Below are positions 1 through 8,971 of a stretch of DNA of 64,000 nt, one piece after another. Numbering within the stretch: the first letter of the stretch is position 1; each line of letters opens with the position of its first letter. The DNA comes from Acidobacteriaceae bacterium (GTDB taxonomy: Bacteria; Acidobacteriota; Terriglobia; Terriglobales; Acidobacteriaceae), in NCBI GenBank assembly GCA_028283655.1, contig JAPWKE010000003.1:2790001-2854000 (forward strand), in the 5' to 3' direction. Below the pieces are notes generated by a model. The model made no database searches. It worked only from the letters and a program-made list of their open reading frames with translations, and was not told the DNA's origin. A program made the position numbers and the translations under genes.

Positions 1-559
1 GACATAATCCCAGTAAAACAGGGAAAATGGGTATCCCGCCGTCAGTTTCCGCGTGTTTGCCCACGATCCCCAGCACAACATGCTCACAATCATGAGCAAA
101 AGCACTTCTGCGTACGCTTCCGGCTGGAACATGGACGAATTACCTCGCAAAACAAGGATTGAAACGATGCTACGGGCTGATCACTCTCTGCGAAAGAGAA
201 AGTATGTGAATCTTGAATGCCGTTTCCTGCAAGGGGAAAGCTCTAAAAATCAAAGAGAAAGACGGAAATCGAGTCTAACTCTTCGGCATGGAAATTGGCC
301 ATCCGGGTTGCGAAAGGCTGAATCGCCACCCGCAAAAAGTACCTTTCGAGCCCCGCATTATGAAAGCATTCATGACACGTTCCGGCACAAAAAGAAGCGG
401 TTTGGCACACAACGTCCGAGCAGAAACTGGCGTACATCGCAGCATGTGACGGCAGCGTATACACTGTCCCACACAGCAGGTAACGACGCGCAGCACCAAA
501 GATTGACCCAGTAGTCAGTTTCTGTTTCCGTCGTAGAGCACCGAAACACCGGAGGACCA
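1..559. other. Intergenic stretch with no recognisable gene
   Basis: No reading frame here looks like a protein: the longest frames on both strands translate to unstructured, low-quality sequence and lack ribosome binding sites. The only structure noticed is an imperfect palindrome, ATGAAAGCATTCAT at 360-373 (12 of 14 positions symmetric around a central GC). It resembles a LacI-family operator and lies about 190 bp before the LacI-type regulator gene. That link is weak and inferred. The window starts inside this stretch, so a gene to the left cannot be judged. Confidence 0.5.
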
Positions 560-1600
560 TTGGCAGACAACAAAGCTGAGAAAAAAGCTGCTTCCACCGG
601 ACGCGTCACGATGCACGACATCGCGCGCCGGGCAAATGTTTCACTTGGAACCGTGTCGCATGTCATCAATCGTAAGGTGACGGTTAGCGAGGACGTCCGG
701 CAGCGTGTGCAAGAGGCGATCCGTGAGCTTGGCTATCAGCCGAACCACCTGTCGCGTGCGCTGCGGACCAATCGCACCAACATTATCGGGATGGTGATTC
801 CTGACATTACCAACCCGTTCTTCCCTTCCGTGGTGAGAGGCGTCGAAGACGTTGCGTTTGCCGCGAACTACCGCCTGCTGCTTTGCAACGCAGATAACGA
901 TGCGGCCAAAGAGACGGCGTATTTGAATGATCTGCGAGCGTTTATGCCTGCAGGCATCATCCTGATTCCATCCAACGATCACAAAGTCACCTGGTCGGAG
1001 AGCTATCCGCTGGTGTGCATTGACCGGCCGCCGGCAGAGTGGCCGGGGGACAGCGTGACGGTCGAGAACTTTGAAGGCGGCTACGCTGCGGGCGCACATC
1101 TGGCGCAGTTGGGGCACAAGACGGTCGGAATCCTTCGCGGCCCGGCCAATGTGGTGACGTCGACCGAACGCGTCAAAGGATTTACAAAGGCGCTGGCAGA
1201 ACGCGGAGTACAGATTTCGCCGGAGTACGTGCAGGAAAGTCACTTTGATCAGGAGAGCGGCTACCAGAGCGCGATGCGCTTGCTGCGACTGGTTCCGCGG
1301 CCGACGGCGATCTTTGCCGGCAATGATCTGATCGCAGTGGGTGCGCTTTCGGCGATCAAAGCCGCAAAGCTGCGCTGCCCGGAGGATGTGTCCCTGGTGA
1401 GCTTTGATGGACTATCGTTTGCAGACTTCACGGATCCGGCCCTGACGACGGTGGTGCAGCCTAGTTACCAGATCGGCCTTGCCGCCGGTCGGTTATTGCT
1501 GGAACGTATCAACGGCGACCAGAGCGCCCCCCGGAACGTGGTGATGAAGACCGAGTTGAAGATCCGGGACAGCACGCAGGCACCCTCGAGCAGTAACTGA
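560..1600 (+). CDS. LacI-family transcriptional regulator
   Basis: A 346-residue DNA-binding repressor or activator. An N-terminal helix-turn-helix (residues about 16-64, with VSLGTVSHVIN as recognition region and hinge helix around RALRTNRTN) is followed by a periplasmic-binding-protein-like sensor domain (from NIIGMVIPDITNPFF, about residue 74, to the end) that would bind a sugar or sugar acid. Length is normal for the family. The start is TTG, chosen because GGAGG at 551-555 sits four bases upstream and no better ATG exists before the HTH. The effector is unknown. The downstream neighbours are secreted proteins, with no sugar-catabolic gene next door, so the target may lie to the left of the window. 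It differs in recognition helix (SLG against VAM) from the second LacI regulator at 28178-29290, so the two probably read different operators. Confidence 0.93.
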   Translation: MADNKAEKKAASTGRVTMHDIARRANVSLGTVSHVINRKVTVSEDVRQRVQEAIRELGYQPNHLSRALRTNRTNIIGMVIPDITNPFFPSVVRGVEDVAFAANYRLLLCNADNDAAKETAYLNDLRAFMPAGIILIPSNDHKVTWSESYPLVCIDRPPAEWPGDSVTVENFEGGYAAGAHLAQLGHKTVGILRGPANVVTSTERVKGFTKALAERGVQISPEYVQESHFDQESGYQSAMRLLRLVPRPTAIFAGNDLIAVGALSAIKAAKLRCPEDVSLVSFDGLSFADFTDPALTTVVQPSYQIGLAAGRLLLERINGDQSAPRNVVMKTELKIRDSTQAPSSSN

Positions 1601-1688
1601 CGCTGAGCCAAAGGTAAGCGGCAGAAGCAGATACGAAACGGCGCGAAAATGCGAGCGATATTCGTCTCCGCAGGGTGTGGTTCACCGC

Positions 1689-1701
1689 TACAATCTAGGC
1701 G
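1689..1701 (+). promoter_or_regulatory. Candidate -10 box placing the transcript start on a GTG codon
   Basis: TACAAT at 1689-1694 lies six bases before GTG 1701. That spacing would put the transcription start on or next to the start codon, giving a leaderless message. No clear -35 and no ribosome binding site is visible. This is an inference from spacing only. Confidence 0.4.
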
Positions 1702-3263
1702 TGAACCGCACCACATCGTTACTTCTGCCTGCCCTTCTGCTGTCAGCCCTTTCGCCATTTTCCTACGCACAAGCTGCGCCTGATCAGCAGCCGGTGGGAG
1801 ATGCTTCGCAGGGCTATCGTCTGAAGACGACAACCCGACTCGTCGTATTGGACGTAGTGGTTCTGGATAAAAAGGGCAATCCGGTGAAGGGGCTCGACAA
1901 GAGCCAGTTCACGGTGCTGGAAGATAAGAAGCCCCAGACGATCCGCAACTTCGAGTTGCATGAGCCCACACCGGCGGACCAGAAGCCGAAGGTGATCGTA
2001 AAGAGCACGGCTGATCTGAACAAGATTGGCACCGACCCGGTCGACATCCTTGTCTTCGACGAGTTGAACTCAAAGTTCGAAGACATGACGTATGCGCGCG
2101 ACCGGATGCTGAAGTACCTGATGCGTCAGCCGGAGATTCTGCCGCGCCCGACGCAGTTGCTGGCTGCAGGCGACGCCCACTTTGTAGTGCTGCACGATTA
2201 CACGCAGAACCGCCAGGAGTTGCTGGATGCGCTGAAGACACACCTGCCGCAGTATCCGTGGCAGATGATGCGGAACCAGGTGGGCGATGGCGCGCTGGAG
2301 CGCATGGCGCAGACGCTGGGAATTCTGTCGCAGATCGCGGACGCTTCCAGCGGAACGCGTGGCCGCAAGAACGTGGTGTGGATTGGCGCGGGTTATCCGT
2401 CGGTGGACACGTCGGCGATGGACCAGGAAGACCAGGACAAGATTATGGAGACGATCCGCGTGGTGACGTCGCGGATGCTGACCTCTCATGTGGTTCTGTA
2501 TGTGATTGACCCGGCAGGCGTGCAGGCGATGCAGCAGGACACGGGCACGGATGACGAAGGCAACGCCACAAGCAGCAACCTGGCCAGCGGACTGGGGCCG
2601 TTCACCGACAAACTGGACTTTGCGACGTTTGCCCCGGCGACGGGCGGCGAGATCTTTGCCGAACGGAACGACATCGACCGCGAAGTCGACGACGGGTTGC
2701 GCGAGTCTTCGAGCTACTACACGCTGACCTACACGCCGACGAATACGGACGACGTGAGCACGGCGTTCCGCGATATCCGCGTCAAGATGAAGGACCCGTC
2801 GCTGCACGCGGTAACGCGCAAGGGATACTTTGGCGGGCCGATCCCGGTGGAAGTGGCTCCGAAGCAGGACACGAAGCCGAGCAACCAATTGAAGTGGGAC
2901 ATTGGCGCAGCCGCGCAGACGACGCTGCCGTACAACGGGCTGGATGTGCGCGCGGATGAGATCAGCGGCGGCTACAAGCTGAATGTGGTGGCCAAGGGGC
3001 TGACGTGGACGGACCTGGAAGATGGTTCGCGCACTGCAGAAGTCACGATCATGGCGGTTTGCACGACCGAAAAGGCGAAGTCTGTATGCCATGAGAGTCG
3101 CGAGATCAAAGACAAGATCAAGCCGACGGACGACATCGAGCGTGGCGAACGGGTGACGTTCCCGTTCAAGATGGATGTACCAGAGCGCACGACGCACCTG
3201 CGGTTTGTGGTGCGCGATGCAGGCAGTGGACGTATCGGCACGACCGATGTCGACATGAAGTAA
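1701..3263 (+). CDS. VWFA-related secreted protein of acidobacterial type
   Basis: About 520 residues. It is exported by an N-terminal signal peptide (VNRTTSLLLPALLLSALS..., cleavage near YAQA). A short domain containing TTRLVVLDVVVLDKKGNPV leads into a von Willebrand factor A-like fold: DILVFDELNSKF carries a DxLNS-type variant of the metal-binding motif, and VVLYVIDPAGVQ forms a later strand. This matches the VWFA-related family recognised mainly in Acidobacteria (TIGR03436), whose exact role is unknown; binding to proteins or surfaces is the usual guess. The frame can be extended to ATG 1677, but GTG 1701 gives a proper signal peptide and sits just behind a -10-like box. It is followed by a hairpin terminator. 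The C-terminal 170 residues look like a beta-sandwich and are not recognised. Confidence 0.85.
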   Translation: MNRTTSLLLPALLLSALSPFSYAQAAPDQQPVGDASQGYRLKTTTRLVVLDVVVLDKKGNPVKGLDKSQFTVLEDKKPQTIRNFELHEPTPADQKPKVIVKSTADLNKIGTDPVDILVFDELNSKFEDMTYARDRMLKYLMRQPEILPRPTQLLAAGDAHFVVLHDYTQNRQELLDALKTHLPQYPWQMMRNQVGDGALERMAQTLGILSQIADASSGTRGRKNVVWIGAGYPSVDTSAMDQEDQDKIMETIRVVTSRMLTSHVVLYVIDPAGVQAMQQDTGTDDEGNATSSNLASGLGPFTDKLDFATFAPATGGEIFAERNDIDREVDDGLRESSSYYTLTYTPTNTDDVSTAFRDIRVKMKDPSLHAVTRKGYFGGPIPVEVAPKQDTKPSNQLKWDIGAAAQTTLPYNGLDVRADEISGGYKLNVVAKGLTWTDLEDGSRTAEVTIMAVCTTEKAKSVCHESREIKDKIKPTDDIERGERVTFPFKMDVPERTTHLRFVVRDAGSGRIGTTDVDMK

Positions 3264-3271
3264 GTACGTTG

Positions 3272-3295
3272 CGGGAGGGGCTGATGCCCTTCCCG
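3272..3295 (+). terminator. Intrinsic terminator after the VWFA-related gene
   Basis: CGGGAGGGGC and GCCCTTCCCG form a 10-bp stem (one G-T pair) with a TGAT loop, followed by TTTCCTT. Confidence 0.6.
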
Positions 3296-3354
3296 TTTCC
3301 TTCGAAGGGCAACGGTGAGTCGCCTTTCTTCCTAAAACTTCCTCAGGAGGATGT

Positions 3355-4428
3355 ATGACGTTTCTTCGCAGTGCAGGCGGCGCTTTGGCGCTGGCCGCAG
3401 TCACGATGGCAGGCCTGTCCGCACGAGCCGGCGCGCAGGTAAAGCCTGCCGACAAGCCGATCTTTCCTGCCGGTACGCCGGTGGTCAATGTGCCGTTCGC
3501 GGATGACAATCTGAACTTCCAGAAGCTGGGCTCGCTGCACATGCGGCTGTCGTTCAACGGCGGTCCGGACAAGCGGTTCCAGGTCGACACGGGATCGACG
3601 GGCATTATGGTGCCGGCGAGCATGATTCCGAATTATCAGGGCAAGGGTGAGCCGGGAGAGATTACGTATTCCAGCTCGGGCGTTCACCTGACGGGCACCT
3701 GGGAGACGGTGGATGTGACGTTTGAAGACGCAAGGATGCCGGACGGATCACCTGTGGTGGCGCACATGCCGGTGCTGGCGGTGACGCAGAAGGAGTGCCT
3801 TGCGCTGGGCGTGAACGCGACCAAGTGCAGCCCCGGACCGTGGGGCGGCGGCATGATGGGTGTCGGGTTTGGCCGCGGCAAGGACGAAGACTGGAACACA
3901 CAGCAACGGAACCCCTGGCTGATGCTGAACGCGATGCAGGAAGGCCGGATGCGGCGAGGCTATGTGATCACGCCCAAGGGCGTGCAGCTGGGGCTGAATG
4001 CGGAGACGATCAGCGGCGACTGGAAGTGGCAGAAGCTGCTGCCACGCACGGCGACAGTGCCGAGCAGTTATCCAGGGCCGAAGGATTGGACGACAGCCGC
4101 GGGAACGGTTGAGGTAAAAGGCACACGGCTGCCGATGGGCACCGTGCTGATTGATACGGGTCTGACGAACATGATGCTGTCGTCGCCGGGCGCACCGGAT
4201 AGCGGCGACGTGCCGGATGGCGTACCGATCAAGGTATGGCTGCTGGGTGGACAGTTGAGCTATGAGTTCACGACCGGCGGAATGCATGATCCAGAGACGC
4301 CGCGCAAGGTGAGCTGGCGCAAGCCGCACGAGACCACGTTTGTGAATACGGGGCTGCGGGCGATTGCGCACTTTGACTACTGCTATGACTCGGACGGTGG
4401 GTTCCTGGGGCTGAAGTTTCGGCCGTAG
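3355..4428 (+). CDS. Secreted aspartic-protease-like protein with two DTG motifs
   Basis: 357 residues with a signal peptide (cleavage near RAGAQ, about residue 28). Two aspartyl-protease signatures are visible: VDTGSTGIMVP at residues 77-87 and VLIDTGLTNMML around residue 266. Two DTG motifs in one chain of this length suggest a bilobal, pepsin-like arrangement rather than a retropepsin dimer; bacterial pepsin homologues are known but uncommon. Paired cysteines (KECLALGVNATKC) may form a disulfide, consistent with a periplasmic or secreted location. AGGAGG at 3345-3350 precedes ATG 3355. A strong terminator follows. Substrate unknown, and activity cannot be judged without a structural model. 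It stands alone between terminators. Confidence 0.8.
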   Translation: MTFLRSAGGALALAAVTMAGLSARAGAQVKPADKPIFPAGTPVVNVPFADDNLNFQKLGSLHMRLSFNGGPDKRFQVDTGSTGIMVPASMIPNYQGKGEPGEITYSSSGVHLTGTWETVDVTFEDARMPDGSPVVAHMPVLAVTQKECLALGVNATKCSPGPWGGGMMGVGFGRGKDEDWNTQQRNPWLMLNAMQEGRMRRGYVITPKGVQLGLNAETISGDWKWQKLLPRTATVPSSYPGPKDWTTAAGTVEVKGTRLPMGTVLIDTGLTNMMLSSPGAPDSGDVPDGVPIKVWLLGGQLSYEFTTGGMHDPETPRKVSWRKPHETTFVNTGLRAIAHFDYCYDSDGGFLGLKFRP

Positions 4429-4445
4429 GGAGTTGCTGGAACGCG

Positions 4446-4473
4446 AAAAGGCCTGCCGGTTGGCAGGCCTTTT
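4446..4473. terminator. Bidirectional terminator between convergent genes
   Basis: A perfect 12-bp stem AAAAGGCCTGCC/GGCAGGCCTTTT with a GGTT loop. The A and T runs on both sides allow it to serve the aspartic-protease-like gene and the convergent gene at 4504-5250. Confidence 0.85.
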
Positions 4474-4503
4474 CTATTGCTGCTTCTATTGCTGGTGGAG
4501 GAG

Positions 4504-5250
4504 CTACTTCTGCTTTGCCATCGTCTGCCACTTGGCGATGAGGGTGGGCCAGTCGATGGGGTGGGCGTAGTAGCGGACCTCGTCGGGCCATGCGCCTTTG
4601 TGCTTGGCAAACGAGATGCGAGCGACGCCGCTGGAGAAGTTCCTGGCACCAGCCTGGGCGGTCTGCACACCGTTTTCGAGCAGGTCGCCGTTGGTTTTGG
4701 CGATGGGACGAACGATGGCGATGTGGCCCGGACGGTGCGGGTCGGGGCTTTCGTAGACGACGGTGACGAGCTCACCCGCATTGGCGAGGCTCTGCGCTTC
4801 TGCTGCCGTGGCGACTGGCTCCCAGCCCTGGCTGCCGCTGGACTTCGAATTGAACCACTGCGCCTGCGCACTGGCGAGGAGCTGCTGCGGATGGTCAGGC
4901 GGACGCAGCATGTAGATGTCGAGCTTGTAGCCAAGGGCGGCGGTGAACGACGAGCAGTGCGTGGCGCGGTCGGGGCCGGTGGAGGAGGCGGGCTCGTCCT
5001 GCTGGCCGGTGAGCCAGTTGATGTGCACCTGCGGCTGCCAGAGGGCGTCGACGTGCATGGAGTCGATGACGCGGTCGAGAAGCTGGCCGGGCTTGGAGAC
5101 CTCGCCACAGCAGAGGGCGTTGGGGTCAATGGCGGCGGTGGTGAGCGGGGTGCGAGCCGCGGGGGCGGCTTCCTGCGCGTGCGAGACGGCGGGCAGGCTC
5201 CACAGCGAGAACGCGAGTAGAGCTGTCGCGATGGAATGCTTTTTCAACAC
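4504..5250 (-). CDS. Secreted CHAP/NlpC-like cysteine peptidase-fold protein
   Basis: About 248 residues from GTG 5250 (VLKKHSIATALLAFSLW..., signal peptide ending near SHAQE). The start is chosen because AGGGAGAA lies eight bases upstream. A cysteine in THCSSFTAAL (about residue 99) and a histidine in RPGHIAIVRP (about residue 176), followed by a glutamine/asparagine-containing strand (QTAQAGARNF), resemble the Cys-His arrangement of CHAP and NlpC/P60 amidases, which cut peptidoglycan peptides. That assignment is a motif-level inference; the protein could be a non-catalytic relative. A second cysteine pair (ALCCGEV) lies near the N-terminus. It is transcribed convergently with the aspartic-protease-like gene and shares its terminator. 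Confidence 0.65.
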   Translation of the reverse strand: MLKKHSIATALLAFSLWSLPAVSHAQEAAPAARTPLTTAAIDPNALCCGEVSKPGQLLDRVIDSMHVDALWQPQVHINWLTGQQDEPASSTGPDRATHCSSFTAALGYKLDIYMLRPPDHPQQLLASAQAQWFNSKSSGSQGWEPVATAAEAQSLANAGELVTVVYESPDPHRPGHIAIVRPIAKTNGDLLENGVQTAQAGARNFSSGVARISFAKHKGAWPDEVRYYAHPIDWPTLIAKWQTMAKQK

Positions 5251-5305
5251 GAGTGATTCTCCCTGACGGTTCGGCCTTGCAAAAGGCAAGGGCTAAAGAA
5301 AGGAT

Positions 5306-5338
5306 AAAGGCGCGGACCTGAATGCTGTCCGCGCCTTT
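5306..5338 (-). terminator. Terminator after the first TonB-dependent receptor gene
   Basis: AAAGGCGCGGAC and GTCCGCGCCTTT form a perfect 12-bp stem with a 9-base loop, about 20 bp beyond the receptor stop codon on the minus strand. Confidence 0.7.
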
Positions 5339-5360
5339 GTTGTTTTGAGTGGTGCTCCGG

Positions 5361-8300
5361 TTAGAACTGGAAGCGGCCGCCGAGTTGAACGGTTCGTCCG
5401 CTTGCGGCGGAGGTGGCACTGTTCGCGTTGAGAGCCGGAATGGTGTTGTAAACGTATACGCCGGTCGTCACATCGTAGCCGGTGAAGTTTACGCGGTTGA
5501 GAGCGTTGAAGACTTCTGCCGAAGCCGACAAGCGCATGCCGTGACGGAAGCGGATTTCCTTCTGACCGCGAAGGTTGAGGCTCGCGATCATGGATGGCAG
5601 GCCCGCGTTACGGCCGAGCATGACACCGTTGATGAAGGGACGATCCGTTGAGGTATTACCGTCGTAGTTCATGTCCGAACCGACGGTGATATTACGCGGC
5701 GTACCCGAGTTGGCGATGTACGTTCCTGAGACCGTCCAGTTACCGAAGATCTGGCGTGTCCAGTCGTTGTGATGACGGCGGAAGGTGAGGTACGGAATCT
5801 TCCAGACGACAGCACTGGTGAAGCGATGACGGACGTCTTCGTTCGAGACAGACTTTTCTGCGCGCGGATCGAACGGGTTGTTCGGATATGCGCCGTTGAG
5901 GAAGTCAGGAGCGTCGTCGAGAGCCTTCGAATAGACGTAGCCTACGCGGTAGCTGAGGCCATGCCACGACTTCTGCTGCAGGGTGACGCGGAGACCAGAG
6001 TAGTTGGAGTGGCCCCACGGGCCGGTGATGGTGATGTCGTTGAAGGCATCGTTGATGCGAGCCTTATGGATGAGATCGCCGGTCGCAGTGTCCGTCTCGT
6101 CGAGATAGATCGGGCGGTTGTACTGCTGGGGGCAAGGCTGATAGGTCGCGCGCCCCGTGTTGCCGTTGTTCGAGCTGGAAGGGCTGAGGCAGGTATTGCC
6201 AGGCACGTAGGGGATATAGGTGGGGTTGAAGCCGAAGCTGCCCTGGTTCTGAGGCGTCAGGATGACGGGCGCATTCAGGTTGGCGTTGGAGACCTTGAGA
6301 AGGTTCTGCCCCTGAACGTGCACGCCTGTCACAGAGAGGATGAGCTTGTTTGTGATGGCACGGTCGATTCCGATATCGAACTGGTGGATCATCGGAATTT
6401 TCAGACCGGGGTAGGCCACCTGAATCGTCGGAGCAATGCCTGTACCAGTCGGGTAGTTGGCGCTGGCTGCGTACGATCCGCTCTTCCAGAGAGCATCCAG
6501 GGTTGCGGTGCTGGAGTTGTAATAGTTGTAGATAAGGGACTTCTTGCTCTGCAACGTGTTGCGGGCGAGGATGAGCAGGTTCTTGTCATAGAACATGCCG
6601 TATCCAGCGCGCAGAACCGTCTTGCCCTTGCTATCAAGCGAGTAAGCCAGGCCGACGCGGGGAGCAACGTTGTTGAAGTCGCGGTTCATGCCCGTTGAGA
6701 GACCGGACTGGATCGGGTTGGACTGGTCGAGATTGTAGCCCTGCGGCTGGAAGTCGATGTCGTAGCGCACGCCCAGGTTCGCGGTGAGGCGACGAGACAC
6801 CTTCCAGGAGTCTTCGAGGTACATGCCAAGCTGCGTGTCCGGCAGAGAGATATCCGACGTACCGAAGTTCTGAGCGTAGCGGTATGGGATACCCGAAGCG
6901 AAGTTGCCCGAGGTGTAGAAGTTCCAGAAGCCCGAGAAGCCGCCCTGGTAGTTGCTGTTGGCGCGGATGTAGTTGAGCTGTACGCCGGCCTTGAAGAGGT
7001 GTTTGCCGATCGTGTAGCTCAAAGCGTCGTCCGCTTCGTAGTGATCTTCGTTGAGCGTTACGGGGAAGTCCGTCGTGGGGCCAACGTAGACCGAACCAGC
7101 GATGTCAGCCCCTGGGCCGTAGGTGTTCGGGAGCTGCTTCATGCGCTGCGGAGCCACCATGAAGTGAGCTTCGTTGATCAGGCGCGGAGTGAAGATGTGC
7201 GTCCACTCGGTGAAGTAGTTCTGCGTGCGGGTGTACGTTCCAGTCGCAGTCGAGAGATCGTAGTAGTAGCCCGCGTTGGTGCTGTTGGCCTGGATGTACT
7301 GCACGTAGAGGACGCGCGCAATGATGGTGTTGCGATCGTTGATGCGGTGATCTACGCGAAGAGAATAAAGCCCCTGGGCGCTGGACTTCGGGATGTAGCG
7401 ATCAAAATCAAGCCCCTTGACCGGGGAGTTGATAAAAAAGCCTGTCGCCAGTGCAGTGTTGATCGTGTCGTAGGTCGTCGAAGTACAACCTGACGTTCCC
7501 AAGTGGCAGAAGTTCGAGCGGTTTGAGGTGTTTAGACCGATGTACTCTGCTGCGCCAAAGAAGTAGGTGCGGTTCTGCTTGAGCGGGCCGCCGAGCGTCG
7601 CACCGACGTCGTTACGAGAGTATGTGCCGGGGTCGGCGCTCGTGAAGTAGTTCGGCGTTGTGAACATATTGTCACGGTTGAAGTAGTACGCCGTGCCGTG
7701 GAAGTTGTCCGTGCCGCCGCGGGTGACTACGTTGACGAAGCCGCCGCCTGCGCCGCCGAACTCGGCGGGCATCTGCTCGGTGAGGACCTGAAACTGGGCG
7801 ATAGCGTCCTGCGAAAGCGTCTGGCGGACGTTGCCGTTCAGCGCACCGTTGTTCTCCACGCCGTCGATCATGATCGAGTTCGAACGCGAACGCTGACCGT
7901 TGACGGAGAAGCCGGAGTTCTGACCGGTGGTCTGGGTGTCGGTAACGCCCGGAACCGTGACCGCGAAGTCGAGGAAGTTACGGCCGTCCGAGGGCAGGTT
8001 GTCGATTTCGACCTGCGAGATCGTTTCGCCGATGCTGGTGCGGTCGGGATCGATGGCAGAGACGTCGGAGTCCACCTGAACGACGGTGTCCGAGTTCGCC
8101 ATGGTGAGGCCGACGTTGAGCGTCGAGCCCTGGCCGACAGCCAGTGTGATGCCGGTCTGCTTGCGCGTGGCGAAGCCGGAACGCTCGACCGTCAGGGTGT
8201 ATCCGCCGGGCTTGAGGGCCGTGAAACGAAAGACGCCGTGACTGTCCGAGACGCCGACGCGGATGTCATGCGTCGTCTCATTGGTGAGGGTGAGCGTGGA

Positions 8301-8441
8301 GCCACCAACCAGCGCGCCGCTGGGGTCATGGACATCCACTTCAAGACCAGCCGTATCGACAGACTGAGCAAATCCGGCTGCGGTGCCTGCGGTAAGCACA
8401 GCAGACAATGACAGGGAAAAGAACAAACGAGCCAAACGCAT
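5361..8441 (-). CDS. TonB-dependent receptor, Oar-like, with N-terminal carboxypeptidase-regulatory domain
   Basis: About 1026 residues, outer membrane. A signal peptide (MRLARLFFSLSLS... to FAQS) is followed by a carboxypeptidase-regulatory-like beta domain (HDPSGALVGG ... PGGYTLTVERSGF), a TonB plug (DGRNFLDFAVTVPGV, SNSIMIDGVENNG, EFGGAGGGFVNVVTRGG) and a large 22-strand-type barrel of about 800 residues ending in an aromatic strand (GGRFQF). This is the typical acidobacterial Oar-like transporter; the cargo is usually an oligosaccharide but cannot be read here. No SusD partner is present. The start at 8441 is chosen over an upstream extension because it begins the signal peptide and has AAGGAG upstream, although 12 bases away. 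It is divergent from an NHL/Ig-like surface protein. Confidence 0.92.
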   Translation of the reverse strand: MRLARLFFSLSLSAVLTAGTAAGFAQSVDTAGLEVDVHDPSGALVGGSTLTLTNETTHDIRVGVSDSHGVFRFTALKPGGYTLTVERSGFATRKQTGITLAVGQGSTLNVGLTMANSDTVVQVDSDVSAIDPDRTSIGETISQVEIDNLPSDGRNFLDFAVTVPGVTDTQTTGQNSGFSVNGQRSRSNSIMIDGVENNGALNGNVRQTLSQDAIAQFQVLTEQMPAEFGGAGGGFVNVVTRGGTDNFHGTAYYFNRDNMFTTPNYFTSADPGTYSRNDVGATLGGPLKQNRTYFFGAAEYIGLNTSNRSNFCHLGTSGCTSTTYDTINTALATGFFINSPVKGLDFDRYIPKSSAQGLYSLRVDHRINDRNTIIARVLYVQYIQANSTNAGYYYDLSTATGTYTRTQNYFTEWTHIFTPRLINEAHFMVAPQRMKQLPNTYGPGADIAGSVYVGPTTDFPVTLNEDHYEADDALSYTIGKHLFKAGVQLNYIRANSNYQGGFSGFWNFYTSGNFASGIPYRYAQNFGTSDISLPDTQLGMYLEDSWKVSRRLTANLGVRYDIDFQPQGYNLDQSNPIQSGLSTGMNRDFNNVAPRVGLAYSLDSKGKTVLRAGYGMFYDKNLLILARNTLQSKKSLIYNYYNSSTATLDALWKSGSYAASANYPTGTGIAPTIQVAYPGLKIPMIHQFDIGIDRAITNKLILSVTGVHVQGQNLLKVSNANLNAPVILTPQNQGSFGFNPTYIPYVPGNTCLSPSSSNNGNTGRATYQPCPQQYNRPIYLDETDTATGDLIHKARINDAFNDITITGPWGHSNYSGLRVTLQQKSWHGLSYRVGYVYSKALDDAPDFLNGAYPNNPFDPRAEKSVSNEDVRHRFTSAVVWKIPYLTFRRHHNDWTRQIFGNWTVSGTYIANSGTPRNITVGSDMNYDGNTSTDRPFINGVMLGRNAGLPSMIASLNLRGQKEIRFRHGMRLSASAEVFNALNRVNFTGYDVTTGVYVYNTIPALNANSATSAASGRTVQLGGRFQF

Positions 8442-8971
8442 GCCTGGGTCAAACTCCTTCGCGAAACAAAGCGCCTGCATCGACTGCGATGACAGTGATT
8501 TAGCAGGCTGGCTCTCGAGTGAAGTCACAGCATAAAAGAGGCCGACACGCGATGATGCGGCGGATGCGTTACGAAAGTGCGAACGCGCTGTGCTCCTGCT
8601 ACGAGCGGAAACGTTGTTGAGGACCGATGAGCCATACCGTAACACCGCAGACACGGTGCAGCAACCACCGATCTTTCCCGCTGTGCGATGTTCGATTCAT
8701 AGAATTTTTACCTATCTTGCCCGGCGACGAAAACGCCAGTATGCTCGGAGGCAATCCAACGAATTCGCTGCTGTGATGCGTGCCCGGAGGTACGTGTTGC
8801 GGCTCAATCAGGCATCACTCGCGGCTCACCGGAGCCAATCAGGATCCAAGTTCCTCGCTTCCCTTTTTTCAAGCTGAGGACAACGCCTCGGACTGTTCCA
8901 CGGCCTCAATCCCCGTGTGTCCGCTTATGTGCTCCGGAATGAATCGCCCGATAAGAAGGGATCTTCTCAGG
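8442..8971. other. Long divergent intergenic region between receptor and NHL/Ig-like gene
   Basis: About 530 bp without a convincing gene; frames here translate to low-complexity arginine-rich sequence. It must hold two divergent promoters. TATGCT on the minus strand (near 8530) and TATCTT on the plus strand (near 8715) are possible -10 boxes, but neither has a good -35. GGAAACGTTGTT near 8607 has an AACGTT core that could be half of a LacI-type operator; the evidence is weak. Confidence 0.4.

Noticed and set aside
360-373. ATGAAAGCATTCAT as operator of the first LacI regulator
   Set aside because: Only one copy seen, two mismatches and about 190 bp from the gene; not enough to call a site.
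53-514. A 153-residue frame in the first 500 bp
   Set aside because: No ribosome binding site, irregular codon use and no recognisable pattern.
2070-3623. A 517-residue minus-strand frame opposite the VWFA-related gene
   Set aside because: Arg/His-rich shadow of the real gene, with no binding site or motif, and it would overlap two plus-strand genes.
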